Positions 52,602 to 61,500 of a DNA stretch of 64,000 bases are shown here, piece by piece. The notes under the pieces are model-generated. The model saw nothing but the letters and a program-made list of their open reading frames with translations. It ran no database searches and was not told where the DNA came from. Position 1 is the first letter of the stretch. Each line of letters opens with the position of its first letter. The DNA is from Halioglobus sp. Lineage in GTDB: Bacteria; Pseudomonadota; Gammaproteobacteria; Pseudomonadales; Halieaceae. Position numbers and translations under genes: made by a program. The stretch is from contig JAGRIH010000023.1 of assembly GCA_020443345.1 (NCBI GenBank), positions 1 to 64,000 of the forward strand. Reading direction: 5' to 3'.

Positions 52602-52623
52602 TGATCGGGTCGCGACCCGATCA
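52602..52623. promoter_or_regulatory. Perfect 22-bp palindrome
   Basis: tgatcgggtcg is followed immediately by its exact inverted copy. It spans the stop codon of the MAPEG gene and lies downstream of the antiporter remnant. There is no T-run. It may act as a factor-dependent transcription barrier between converging units or as a protein-binding site. Confidence 0.6.
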
Positions 52624-52998
52624 ACCACCAAGTCCCCGGTATAGCGCCGCAACGCTCATGATGGAAATCAGCAAAAAGGTACCTTGCGCACCGATGAGCC
52701 GCGGGTAGTTGGCGCCTTCATTCCTGCTCATGCCGAAGGCGTGCAGCACCCGGAACAGCACCAGCGAACCGCCGAAGACATGCACCGCCGCGGCACCCGC
52801 TCCGCTCATTTCCACGAGATAGAGAAGCAGCAGCGCAAGCGGTACGTTTTCGGTGAAATTGGCCTGTACCCGCACTACGGTACTGGCTTTCCACGCGGGC
52901 TGTCGGCTGGCACGCACCCTGACATACAGTACCTGGTTGGCAAGCAATACCGACAGCAGACCAAGCAAACCGGCGTAGAGCAGCGTCGCGGGTATCAT
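52621..52998 (-). CDS. MAPEG-family membrane protein
   Basis: A 125-residue protein of the MAPEG family (membrane-associated proteins in eicosanoid and glutathione metabolism), with four hydrophobic segments. VRVQANFTENVPLALLLLYL carries the conserved (N/F)xE(N/Y) signature and SLVLFRVLHAFGMSRN the second family block. Bacterial members are glutathione-dependent transferases or peroxidases of unknown substrate. Its ATG at 52998 overlaps the stop of the upstream small membrane protein (ATGA). Confidence 0.9.
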   Translation of the reverse strand: MIPATLLYAGLLGLLSVLLANQVLYVRVRASRQPAWKASTVVRVQANFTENVPLALLLLYLVEMSGAGAAAVHVFGGSLVLFRVLHAFGMSRNEGANYPRLIGAQGTFLLISIMSVAALYRGLGG

Positions 52999-53240
52999 GC
53001 GATCACCCCATAGCCCAGGGCCAATAAGCCCAGTGCCGTGAGGCCGATGCCGATCCAGGCGTACTGATCGACCCAGAACAGGCCGAACGCTTCGGGTGTT
53101 CCCCGGGGCGCCCGGGGTACCTCGCCGCGCCGCAATTGCCGCGGCACCGGCGCTACCCAGATGATCTGGATGCCGAGCCAGAGCACACCAAATCCGACGA
53201 TGATGCTCCACTCCTGCACACTGAAGACGCTAGTCAACAT
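52995..53240 (-). CDS. Small two-helix membrane protein
   Basis: An 81-residue protein: SVQEWSIIVGFGVLWLGIQIIWV, a basic loop (PRQLRRGEVPRAPRG), and QYAWIGIGLTALGLLALGYGVIA. AGGGAG lies about six bases before ATG 53240. It is translationally coupled to the MAPEG gene and probably works with it, but I do not recognise a family. Confidence 0.72.
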   Translation of the reverse strand: MLTSVFSVQEWSIIVGFGVLWLGIQIIWVAPVPRQLRRGEVPRAPRGTPEAFGLFWVDQYAWIGIGLTALGLLALGYGVIA

Positions 53241-53421
53241 GACTTTCTCCCTCGCATTGGATGATTGACGCCGCGGCAGCATCTACCGAGCCCACCGCCG
53301 AAGCGGATGGCGCCCAATCGTGGGCTAACTTTGGCGTTGCACACGTGAACTGCTCTTTCGGTTGGTCTCGATAGGCGGCGCAGCATTTTATCTGCTATGT
53401 GCACCCGCTTGCGAAGGTCAG

Positions 53422-53928
53422 TTATTGCGTCTTTGGCGGGTCGGCCGCTTTCGACGTCTCGATGCTGTTTGTAAAATCGTCCAGCTCGCCGCGATCATGT
53501 TCGGCGAGGGGTTTATCGATGTTCAGGATTTTTGTCGCATAAAATTCTGGTACCTTCCCAAAGAGCGTGTCGGGGAACCGCCCCCACGATTCAAGAGTCA
53601 GTGTTGTTGCATCGCCGTCGGGCCGCAGGCTGAACGTTTCGCCTTGTTCCAGGGGAGTCTTCAGCCCGAGGTGATGGTAGACCGCATTTCCGCGAAATCG
53701 GTATTGCCGGTTCGGCATCACGTCATAGTTTGCAGCCTCCACTTCGGCCAGTATCCCGCCAATACGCTCCTTCTCGGTAAACCGCAAGCCATCTTGAAAT
53801 CGTTTGTCGTCCGAAACCACGCGCACTTCCTCGTGCTCGAACTTGTAGCCGCCCTCCAGGTTTGTAATTTGCTCCCAAACCGTCTCGGGCGGGGCCTCGA
53901 TAGTAATCGACTGAGCGTCTTTGATCAT
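53422..53928 (-). CDS. SRPBCC (START/Bet v1-like) family protein
   Basis: A 168-residue single-domain protein of the SRPBCC superfamily. IEAPPETVWEQITNLEGG is the typical first strand and helix; a curved sheet follows (RFQDGLRFTEKERIGG, NRQYRFRGNAVYHHLG, DATTLTLESWGRFP), and the long C-terminal helix lies around LNIDKPLAEHDRGELDDF. These folds bind hydrophobic ligands in a deep cavity. No specific subfamily is evident. It is 181 bases upstream of the small membrane protein gene on the same strand and may be a separate unit. Confidence 0.82.
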   Translation of the reverse strand: MIKDAQSITIEAPPETVWEQITNLEGGYKFEHEEVRVVSDDKRFQDGLRFTEKERIGGILAEVEAANYDVMPNRQYRFRGNAVYHHLGLKTPLEQGETFSLRPDGDATTLTLESWGRFPDTLFGKVPEFYATKILNIDKPLAEHDRGELDDFTNSIETSKAADPPKTQ

Positions 53929-54310
53929 TGCGGGCTCTCTGATGGTTCAATTGTAGCCCGCTGAACGATCTCACTCATGCGCCGCTGCGTTTGCGCAAGC
54001 GATTGGGCAGCACGAGCGGCGGGGCGAGAATAGCTATTTCGCGCTCAAACGCTTCTCAGTTGGGAGCGCCGATTTTAGCGATGCATGCATAGCTGTCATC
54101 AACGAAAACCGCGGATGTAGCTCGACATTGACTTTTGATAAACAGGCCCGGTCAGTCGGAATGGTCGAGGTTGCTCACTTTACCAATACCAATTGAGTTC
54201 ATTGCACTGGCGAGCGGATATCCATCCGGCTCAAGCATGGCGCGCCGGCGGAACTTGTTGCTGACTTTTATCGTTTGCTTACCGACTGGACGCCGACTCG
54301 GGGTTTTCCG
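53929..54310. other. Gene-poor stretch between SRPBCC gene and island remnant
   Basis: No convincing coding sequence is present on either strand. Codon-position GC bias, strong elsewhere, is weak here and A+T content is higher than in neighbouring genes. I see no transposase or integrase motif. It may be eroded DNA belonging to the scrap of gene fragments beside tRNA-Ala. Confidence 0.5.
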
Positions 54311-54496
54311 TCAGTAATCAAGACGCCCGAAAAGAATTTCAGAATCCATTCCGAGCTCCTCCGCAATGTGAGCACAGTCAATTGGCACGTAGATCTTTGA
54401 GCTGCGAGACGGCGTCGATTTGTCGTAGCTTACGAAATCCTTGTAATATTTTTTGTAGATTGCGTCCAGAATATTTCCGTCACTTGGATTCTTCAT
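54311..54496 (-). pseudogene. Probable truncated N-terminal fragment of a conserved unknown protein
   Basis: The 61-residue reading (NILDAIYKKYYKDFVSYDKS, then RSSKIYVPIDCAHIAEELGM, ending FGRLDY) resembles the beginning of a longer uncharacterised bacterial protein that normally continues after a similar GRL-Y segment. Here a TGA follows at once and the downstream DNA does not continue that family in any frame. Its codon use is AT-richer than the core genes. It may be a dead remnant or a short live gene; the resemblance is from memory and needs a database check. Confidence 0.5.
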
Positions 54497-54564
54497 CGTA
54501 TGAACACGCCCACTTAAAGTGCGCGCTGTAAGCGCGTCACATTTTATGTGCTTGTTAACTGCTT

Positions 54565-54810
54565 CTACCTGGCACCAACCAAGAGACCCGCTACGCTCAA
54601 GTCCTCATCGATTTCAGGCCAGTGGATGCCTTCTCCGTCTCCCAGGAGCTCCCAGGTTTCCCTCTGGGGCTGCGTTGCCTTTGAAAGCGTAGGAAACCAA
54701 GCGATTGGCACTGAGATCGTGCGCCCATCTACGAGATCGACGTTTAAGGTATCTTCAGTAAAGCTGACATTATGAGCTAAAGGGTGAAGCTCAACTGCTA
54801 AAGTACCCAT
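54565..54810 (-). CDS. DUF2442 domain protein
   Basis: An 81-residue protein matching DUF2442 over its full length: HPLAHNVSFTEDTLNVDLVD, GRTISVPIAWFPTLSKAT and EGIHWPEIDEDLSVAGLL. Function unknown. Members are commonly encoded next to a DUF4160 partner, an arrangement resembling toxin-antitoxin pairs. The partner here seems reduced to the tail at 54791-54928, overlapping this gene's start. The lower GC and the position beside tRNA-Ala suggest horizontal origin. Confidence 0.85.
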   Translation of the reverse strand: MGTLAVELHPLAHNVSFTEDTLNVDLVDGRTISVPIAWFPTLSKATQPQRETWELLGDGEGIHWPEIDEDLSVAGLLVGAR

Positions 54811-54928
54811 TCCAAGCCTCCAGAAGCGTAGTACAATTTTCGTTCACTAGAGCCTCAAGCTTTCGAAGCTCTTGAGCTGAGAACCGAAATGCTTCGGAGG
54901 CGAAAAGCAGCCATGGCGACATAAACAT
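54791..54928 (-). pseudogene. C-terminal remnant of a DUF4160-type or similar partner gene
   Basis: The 45-residue reading from ATG 54928 contains AFRFSAQELRKLEALVNENC followed by TTLLEAWNGYFSS, which looks like the end of the small protein usually encoded directly before DUF2442. The N-terminal part is absent: only 26 bases separate this ATG from the tRNA-Ala CCA end. It overlaps the DUF2442 start by about 20 bases, a normal coupling for the pair. Truncation at the tRNA boundary suggests recombination there. Confidence 0.45.
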
Positions 54929-54953
54929 AACTGCTTGACTTGTATAGGGAATT

Positions 54954-55029
54954 TGGTGGAGCTAAGCGGGATCGAACCGCTGACCTCAACACTGCCAGTG
55001 TTGCGCTCTCCCAGCTGAGCTATAGCCCC
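54954..55029 (-). tRNA. tRNA-Ala (anticodon GGC)
   Basis: The minus strand begins GGGGCTATAGCTCAGCTGGG, has anticodon loop CTGGCAG (GGC, alanine), T-loop TTCGATC and an encoded CCA (54954-54956). All four stems pair. It is a single tRNA with gene fragments immediately downstream, the position typical for integrated elements. Confidence 0.96.
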
Positions 55030-55147
55030 ATGTTTCTTTGTAAACTGTTGATCATGCAGGATTTTTAACTGGACACGAGCAACGAAGAGGTGCGCATTTT
55101 AGTGACAGGCGGCGGCGCTGTCAACAGGATCGTGCGCCACGGCCATA

Positions 55148-55900
55148 TCAGTCTGAGTAGGCGTTGCGCAAATACGCCAGTATGTCCCGGGATTCGAACA
55201 GCCCCTGGCCGGTATTCGGGTCGTACAGATAGGGAATTGAAACCCGGCCCTCGGCCCTGTGCAGGGCCGCGCGGTTTGGCAGTTTGCTCTCGGGCCTGAT
55301 TCCCAGCGCCGCACGCACCGGCGGCGCGATCCACTCGCGCACCTGGGTGCGGCCACAACTACGCAGAATATAGGGCATCTCCATCTCGCACAGCAGCTCG
55401 CGCACGGGGCGGGCAAAGGGGCTGGATTCAAAGCTGTACAGTTCCAGCCGCTGCTCGGGCACCACGCCCGGCTTTGCCAGTGAGCCTCTGTTCCCGCGCG
55501 GGACGCTCGCCAGCAGTGAGCCCGCTGTCTGCAGGCGCCCCGCCCGCCACTTCAGGGGCAGCTTGCGCTGCGCGTAGGTGACATACAGGTAGTCGATGAT
55601 GTCCAGGGATTCGTACATCTCGGTCGCGGTATTGGGGTCCACCAGATAGGGCACCTGCACTTTGCCGCCGCGCGCTGCCAGTTCGGGTCTAAACCGCTGT
55701 CCCTCGCGGGGACAGGGCAGGATTTCCACGTCCAGGTCCAGTTCCGTGAGTACCTCGCGCACCAGGCGGCAGTGGGGGCAGTTCTCCATGTCATAGAGCT
55801 GCAGCATGTTACGCGGCCTGGCAGCGGCCGGGTGACTCTGGATACCGTTGGCGCCGCGCAGCAGTGTCGACAACAGCGATGTGCCTATGTTTCCCGCCAT
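55148..55900 (-). CDS. Protein with two tandem GST N-terminal (thioredoxin-fold) domains
   Basis: A 250-residue protein built from two glutaredoxin-like GST_N domains. The first has LYDMENCPHCRLVREVLTEL (CPHC redox-type motif near residue 41) and VPYLVDPNTATEMYESLDII. The second has LYSFESSPFARPVRELLCEM (Ser-Pro-Phe-Ala in place of Cys-x-x-Cys) and IPYLYDPNTGQGLFESRDIL. The helical GST_C domain is absent. Only the first unit keeps possible redox cysteines. A glutathione-dependent thiol function is plausible; the partner is unknown. It precedes no obvious operon member and follows gltX on the same strand. Confidence 0.87.
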   Translation of the reverse strand: MAGNIGTSLLSTLLRGANGIQSHPAAARPRNMLQLYDMENCPHCRLVREVLTELDLDVEILPCPREGQRFRPELAARGGKVQVPYLVDPNTATEMYESLDIIDYLYVTYAQRKLPLKWRAGRLQTAGSLLASVPRGNRGSLAKPGVVPEQRLELYSFESSPFARPVRELLCEMEMPYILRSCGRTQVREWIAPPVRAALGIRPESKLPNRAALHRAEGRVSIPYLYDPNTGQGLFESRDILAYLRNAYSD

Positions 55901-55959
55901 ATCTTAATGTCCCCTCCGGTTAACGTGTATGGCTGTGGTAATTGCGACCAGGGCATCAC

Positions 55960-57441
55960 CTACAGCGACTGATACTCTTTCTCGAGCCGCTTCAATGCTT
56001 TTTTCGACACGCCGCCGAGTACGTCGATGGCGTGGCGCAGGCGCGCCCGGCTCATATCAGGCCCCAGCAGCTGCATCGAGTCCACCACGGAGAAGGATGC
56101 GCTGGAGCCGGCGATTGCCACAAAAATTGGCGCCAGAAAATCCTTAACCTTGGTGTCCGTCGCGTCGGCCAGCCCCTTGAGCTCAGCCCAGATCGCGTCG
56201 CGCTGCCACTGCCGCAGCGCTTCCATCCGCCACAGGGCAAACTGCAGCCCGCGGACGATATCCTCGCGCGCGCCGCGCACCCCGGCAAAGCTGTCCTCAG
56301 TGATGGGCAGGGTGCCGGACACCAGGAAGGCCGCCAGCGGCGCAAAATCACTGAGCGTTGCCATGCGCGGCTGGGCGTGGGGCAGCACTTGCATCAGGTT
56401 CGATTCGTTGTAGGCCCAGGCGATAAGGCGCTGCGCCAGTTGCCGCTCATCGAGGTTCTCGCGAATCCACAGGCCGTTCAGCCAGTTCAGCTTTTCCACA
56501 TCGAAAATGGGCCCGCCCAGTGAGACGCGCTGGATCTCGAAGTTGTCCAGCATCTGCCGCAGGGTGAATTTCTCGCTCTCGTCGGGCATCGACCAGCCCA
56601 TGCGGCCCAGGTAGTTCAGCAGCGCCTCGGGCAGATAGCCCATGCGCTGGTAGTAGCCGATACTGGTGGGGTTTTTGCGCTTGCTGAGCTTGGACTTGTC
56701 GGGGTTGCGCAGCAGCGGCAGGTGGCACAACTGCGGCATGTCCCAGCCAAAATACTCGTACAGCAACTGGTGCTTGGGGGCGGAATTGAGCCACTCCTCA
56801 CCGCGCAGCACGTGGGTGATACCCATCAGGTGGTCGTCCACCACGTTCGCCAGGTGGTAGGTGGGCATACCGTCGGACTTGAGCAGGATCTGCGCGTCCA
56901 CCATGGACCAGTCCAGTTCAACGGTACCGCGCAACATGTCCTGTACCGCACAGACACCCTCCCCTTCCGGCACCATCATGCGGATCACGTGGGGCTCACC
57001 GGCGTCCCGGCGGCGGGCCACTTCGTCTGCCGGCAGTTGCAGGTCCGATGGCTTGAGCGCCGTGGGGTTGCCCGCGGCGCGGCGCACCTCGCGCAGCTCA
57101 TCCAGTTCTGCAGCGGTGCGATAGCAGACAAACGCTTTGCCGGCGTCCACCAGCTGCCGGGCGTACGCGCCGTACAGGTCCATGCGCTCGCTCTGGCGGT
57201 AGGGCCCGTGTTTGCCGCCGACATCCGGCCCCTCGTCCCACTCCAGACCCAGCCAGCGCAGGGAGTCCAGGATGGCCTGCTCGGATTCCGGCGTGCTGCG
57301 GCTTTGATCGGTATCTTCGATGCGCAGCAGGAACTGGCCGCCGTGAGCGCGGGCGAAACACAGGTTGAACAGGGCGATATAGGCCGTGCCTACATGGGGG
57401 TCGCCCGTGGGGGACGGCGCTACGCGCGTGCGAACGGTCAT
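55960..57441 (-). CDS. gltX: Glutamate--tRNA ligase
   Basis: A 493-residue class I aminoacyl-tRNA synthetase. The HIGH-like motif is in [18 protein letters not shown] (residues 8-25) and the KMSKS-like motif is KLSKRKN (about 252). [20 protein letters not shown] and [20 protein letters not shown] are GluRS-specific. The C-terminal anticodon-binding helical region ends [20 protein letters not shown]. It charges tRNA-Glu in the cytoplasm. It diverges from cysK with about 150 bases between. Confidence 0.95.
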   Translation of the reverse strand: MTVRTRVAPSPTGDPHVGTAYIALFNLCFARAHGGQFLLRIEDTDQSRSTPESEQAILDSLRWLGLEWDEGPDVGGKHGPYRQSERMDLYGAYARQLVDAGKAFVCYRTAAELDELREVRRAAGNPTALKPSDLQLPADEVARRRDAGEPHVIRMMVPEGEGVCAVQDMLRGTVELDWSMVDAQILLKSDGMPTYHLANVVDDHLMGITHVLRGEEWLNSAPKHQLLYEYFGWDMPQLCHLPLLRNPDKSKLSKRKNPTSIGYYQRMGYLPEALLNYLGRMGWSMPDESEKFTLRQMLDNFEIQRVSLGGPIFDVEKLNWLNGLWIRENLDERQLAQRLIAWAYNESNLMQVLPHAQPRMATLSDFAPLAAFLVSGTLPITEDSFAGVRGAREDIVRGLQFALWRMEALRQWQRDAIWAELKGLADATDTKVKDFLAPIFVAIAGSSASFSVVDSMQLLGPDMSRARLRHAIDVLGGVSKKALKRLEKEYQSL

Positions 57442-57590
57442 GGGTATCCGGCATGTCGATTCGAGGAGCGGGGATTATACGGGCTGGCACCGGCAAAGCC
57501 CAACACGCTTGGTAAACACCGGCAATAACCGGATAATGTCCCAATCGATACACTCACTGTCGCATCCTCTTTGTCGCAAGGAGCACCGCC

Positions 57591-58595
57591 ATGCCCGCCA
57601 AATGCCAGTTGCCCGACCTCATCGGCAACACCCCGCTACTCTACCTGCGCCAGGTATCGGAGCTCACCGGCTGCGCGATTTACGGTAAAGCGGAGTTCAT
57701 GAACCCCGGCGGTTCGGTGAAGGATCGGACCGCGCTGGGCATCATCCGCGCCGCCGAAGCCGCCGGTGAGTTGCAGCCCGGCGGCGTCATTGTCGAGGGT
57801 ACGGCGGGCAACACCGGTATCGGGCTCACGCTGGTGGCCAACGCCCTGGGCTACGAGTGCGTCATCGTCGCACCGCAAAACGCCAGCCGGGAGAAGATAC
57901 AGCAGCTGGAAATGCTCGGGGCCGAATTGCTGCTGGTACCCTCGGTGCCCTACAGCGACTCCCATCACTATATTCACACCGCGCAGCGCGTCGCCGCAGG
58001 GCGCGCCCGGGAGGAGGCACACGGCGCGATCTGGGCGCGTCAGTTCGACAATCCCGCCAATCGCCAGGTGCACCGCGACACCACCGGGCGCGAGATCTGG
58101 GAGCAGAGTGAGGGCACCGTGGACGGCTTCATCTGCGCAGTGGGCACCGGCGGCACCCTGGCCGGGGTGGCGGACGCGCTGCGCGAGCGCAAGCGCGAGG
58201 TGCGCATAGGCCTGGCCGACCCCATGGGTTCGGCCCTGTACAGTTACTACAACAACGGTGAACTGCGGGCTGCGGGCGAGTCCATTGCCGAGGGCATCGG
58301 GGTGTCCTTCGTGCCCGGTAACCTCAGCGGTCTGAACGTGGACTTCACCCACCAGGTCGAGGACGACGACGCACTGCCCTACGTGTACGACCTGCTCAAG
58401 GACGAGGGCATCTCGGTCGGCGGCTCATCGGGTATCAATATTGCCGGCGCGGTGGCCATGGCCCGGGACATGGGGCCGGGGCACACCATTGTCACCGTGC
58501 TGTGCGATTCCGGGGCCCGCTACGCCAGCAAACTGTTCAACCCCGAGTACCTGTGGAAACGCAAGCTGCCGTACCCGCAGTGGATGGCCGAATAA
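57591..58595 (+). CDS. cysK: Cysteine synthase A family PLP enzyme
   Basis: A 334-residue O-acetylserine sulfhydrylase-type enzyme, joining O-acetylserine and sulfide to give cysteine with PLP. IGNTPLLYLRQV, the PLP lysine in NPGGSVKDR (Lys44), the substrate loop EGTAGNTGIG (69-78), the phosphate-binding CAVGTGGTLAGVADAL, and GGSSGINIAGAVAMARD are present. It is slightly longer than typical CysK and has a distinct C-terminus (YLWKRKLPYPQWMAE), seen in a CysK subgroup also labelled cysteine synthase A. AGGAG precedes ATG. It ends four bases before the stop of the convergent oxidoreductase. Confidence 0.92.
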   Translation: MPAKCQLPDLIGNTPLLYLRQVSELTGCAIYGKAEFMNPGGSVKDRTALGIIRAAEAAGELQPGGVIVEGTAGNTGIGLTLVANALGYECVIVAPQNASREKIQQLEMLGAELLLVPSVPYSDSHHYIHTAQRVAAGRAREEAHGAIWARQFDNPANRQVHRDTTGREIWEQSEGTVDGFICAVGTGGTLAGVADALRERKREVRIGLADPMGSALYSYYNNGELRAAGESIAEGIGVSFVPGNLSGLNVDFTHQVEDDDALPYVYDLLKDEGISVGGSSGINIAGAVAMARDMGPGHTIVTVLCDSGARYASKLFNPEYLWKRKLPYPQWMAE

Positions 58596-58599
58596 TCGT

Positions 58600-61500
58600 C
58601 TAGGCGACATCTACCACCGTGACTGGTTCCACCGGCGTCTCGCCGCGCAGCCGCTGCAACAGCGCCGCGCGGCGCTGCACCAGCAGCGCGCGGTTGCCCT
58701 CCTTGATGTGCCCGAAACCGCGCAGCTGCGCCGGCAGGCGAGCCAGTTCCAGCGCAGTGGCGTAGTTATCGGGTGTCAGTTGGCGCAGAATTTCATCCAG
58801 CAGAGCGCGGTATTGCTCCAGGTCCGCGCGTTCCGCGCGCCGCTCCTGCAGGTAGCCAAACGGGTCCAGCCGGGTACCGCGCAGGAATTTCAGGCGCGCC
58901 AGCCCGCGGAACACGCGCATCATCCAGGGACCGTACTCGCGCTTTAGCAGGTGGCCGCTGTGCGGATCGCGCCTGCCGAACAGCGGCGGCGCGAGGTTGA
59001 ACCACAGCGCGTAGTCGCCTGTAAAACAAGCCTCGATCTTGCGCTGGAAATCGCCGTTGGAGTACAGACGCGCCACCTCGTACTCGTCCTTGCAGGCCAT
59101 CAGTTTGTAGAGGTTGAGCGCTACGGCCATGGTGATCGATGCCGTCTCGTGCGCCCGCGGGTCGGCGCTGCGCACCCGCGCCACCTCCTGTGTATACGAC
59201 TGCGCGTACGCGGCATTGTGGTAGACCGTCAGGCGCTGCTCCCGATCTGCCATCACCGACTCCAGCGAGGGCGGGGCGGTTTCACTGTCGAGGGTGGCTA
59301 GCAGTTGCAGCAGGCGCCGCGGTTCGTGGGCGCAGCGGCGCCCCAGGGCAAAGGCGCGCTGGTTGAAGGCGACCGCCACGCCATTGAGTTCAACGGCCTG
59401 CTGCAGCGCAGCGGCCGATACCGGGACCAGGCCCTGCTGCCAGGCAAAACCCAGCAAAAACAGATTGCTGCCGATGGTGTCACCCAACAACTGCGCGGCG
59501 GCCGCGCTGGCATCGATGAAGTGGCAGGCACCGGCACCCGCTTCCATACGAATCCTGTCCTTCATCGCTGCGGCCGGAAAACGCGCGTCCGGGTCCAGAA
59601 TGAAGGCCGCTGTCGGCACCTCGGCATCGTTGACCACCGCGTGGGTGCGCCCCCGGGCAACCTTGCCCAGCGCCTCGTAAGCGCTGGCCACCACCAGGTC
59701 GCAACCCAGCAGCAGGTCGGCCTCCCCCGCCGGAATGCGTACCGCCTTGATGTCCTCCTGCTGCGCGCTGACTCGCACGTGGCTGACCACGGCGCCAAAC
59801 TTCTGCGCCAGGCCGGTCTGGTTGAGGGTCGCGCAACCCCTGCCCTGGATATGCGCAGCCATGGCGACCAGCGCGGCAACCGTCAGCACCCCGGTGCCGC
59901 CGATACCGGTCACCACGATATTCCAGGGTCGCTCCAGCGCCGGCAGCACGGGTTCAGGCAAGTCGCCGGACAGCTCGACCACCGATTCGGATTCCGCCCG
60001 GGGTCTGCGCAGTTCGCCGCCCACAACGGTGACGAAACTCGGACAGAAGCCCCTGACGCAACTGTAGTCCTTGTTGCAGGAGTGCTGGTCGATCAGGCGC
60101 TTGCGGCCCAGCGGCGTCTCCAGGGGAACCACCGACAGGCAGTTGGACGTGACACTGCAGTCGCCGCAGCCCTCGCAGACCTCATCGTTGATAAACACGC
60201 GCCGGGGCGGGTCTTCCAGCACGCCTTTTTTACGCCGCCGCCGCTTTTCCGCCGCGCAGGTCTGCTGGTAGATGATGACCGACACCCCGCGATACTGCCG
60301 CAATTCCCGCTGCAGGTGATCGTACTCATCGCGGTGGTGCAGGCTGTAGCCTCGAATACCGCGGAACCGGCCGCGCCAGGGTTCGGGGTAATCGCTGACC
60401 AGCGCGATGCGCCGCACGCCCTCGCCGCACAACTGCTGGATCAAATCCGGCACTTTTAGGCTGCCGTCGATGGGCTGCCCACCGGTCATGGCCACGGCGT
60501 CGTTGTAGAGGATTTTATACGTGATATTGACCCCTGCCGCCACCGCCGCGCGAATGGCCAGGATGCCGGAGTGAAAATACGTGCCATCGCCCATGTTTTG
60601 AAAAACGTGCGCCGTGTCGGTAAACGGCGCCTGCCCGATCCAGGGTGCGCCCTCCCCGCCCATCTGGGAAAACGTCTGCGTGTTGCGATCGGGCATCCAG
60701 GTCGCCATGTAGTGGCAGCCGATGCCGCCCATGGCGTGGCTGCCCTCGGGCACCCGGGTGGAGAGATTGTGCGGACAGCCGGAACAATAGTGCGGCAGGC
60801 GCTCGATGGTATCGCGCGGGGTCGCCAGGGAGCGCTCCTTCTCACGGATCCAGTCCACGCGCCGCGCCATGGTCTCGGACTGGTAAAAACGCTCGATGCG
60901 GCCGGCGATTGCCAGCGCGACGCCGGCCGGCGTCAGCTCACCGAGGTTCGGCAGCAGATCGCGTCCGTTTTCGTCGAATTCCCCGACCACCCGCGGCCGC
61001 GCAGCCACCGGGTAGTTGTACAACTGCCCGGTGAGCTGGTCCTCGATGATGGAGCGCTTCTCCTCCACCACCAGGATTTCCTCTAGCCCTTCGGCAAAAT
61101 CGTGGGTGCTACGCGGTTCCAGCGGCCAGCTCATGCCGACCTTGTACACGCGCAGGCCGATCTGCGCAGCGATGGCCGCGTCGATGCCCATGTCCTCCAG
61201 CGCCTGCATCACATCGAGGTAGGCCTTGCCGCAGGTGATGATGCCCAGGCGCGGCCGCGGGCTGTCCAGGACGATACGATTCAGCGCGTTGACCCGCGCA
61301 AACTCCCGCGCGGCGTATATCTTGTACTTGTTGAGACGCCGCTCCTGCTCCAGCGGTTTATCCGGCCAGCGCGCGTGCACTCCGCCGGGCGGCAATTCAA
61401 AGTCTGCGGGGATGACGATCTCGATGCGGTCCGGGTCGATATCGGCGGAGATGGCCGAATCCATGTTTTCGGTAATGGCCTTGAGCGCCACCCAGCAGCC

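Noticed and set aside
54135-54317. Small plus-strand gene beside tRNA-Ala
   Set aside because: No ribosome site, no recognised family and no codon-usage signal; treated as gene-free DNA.
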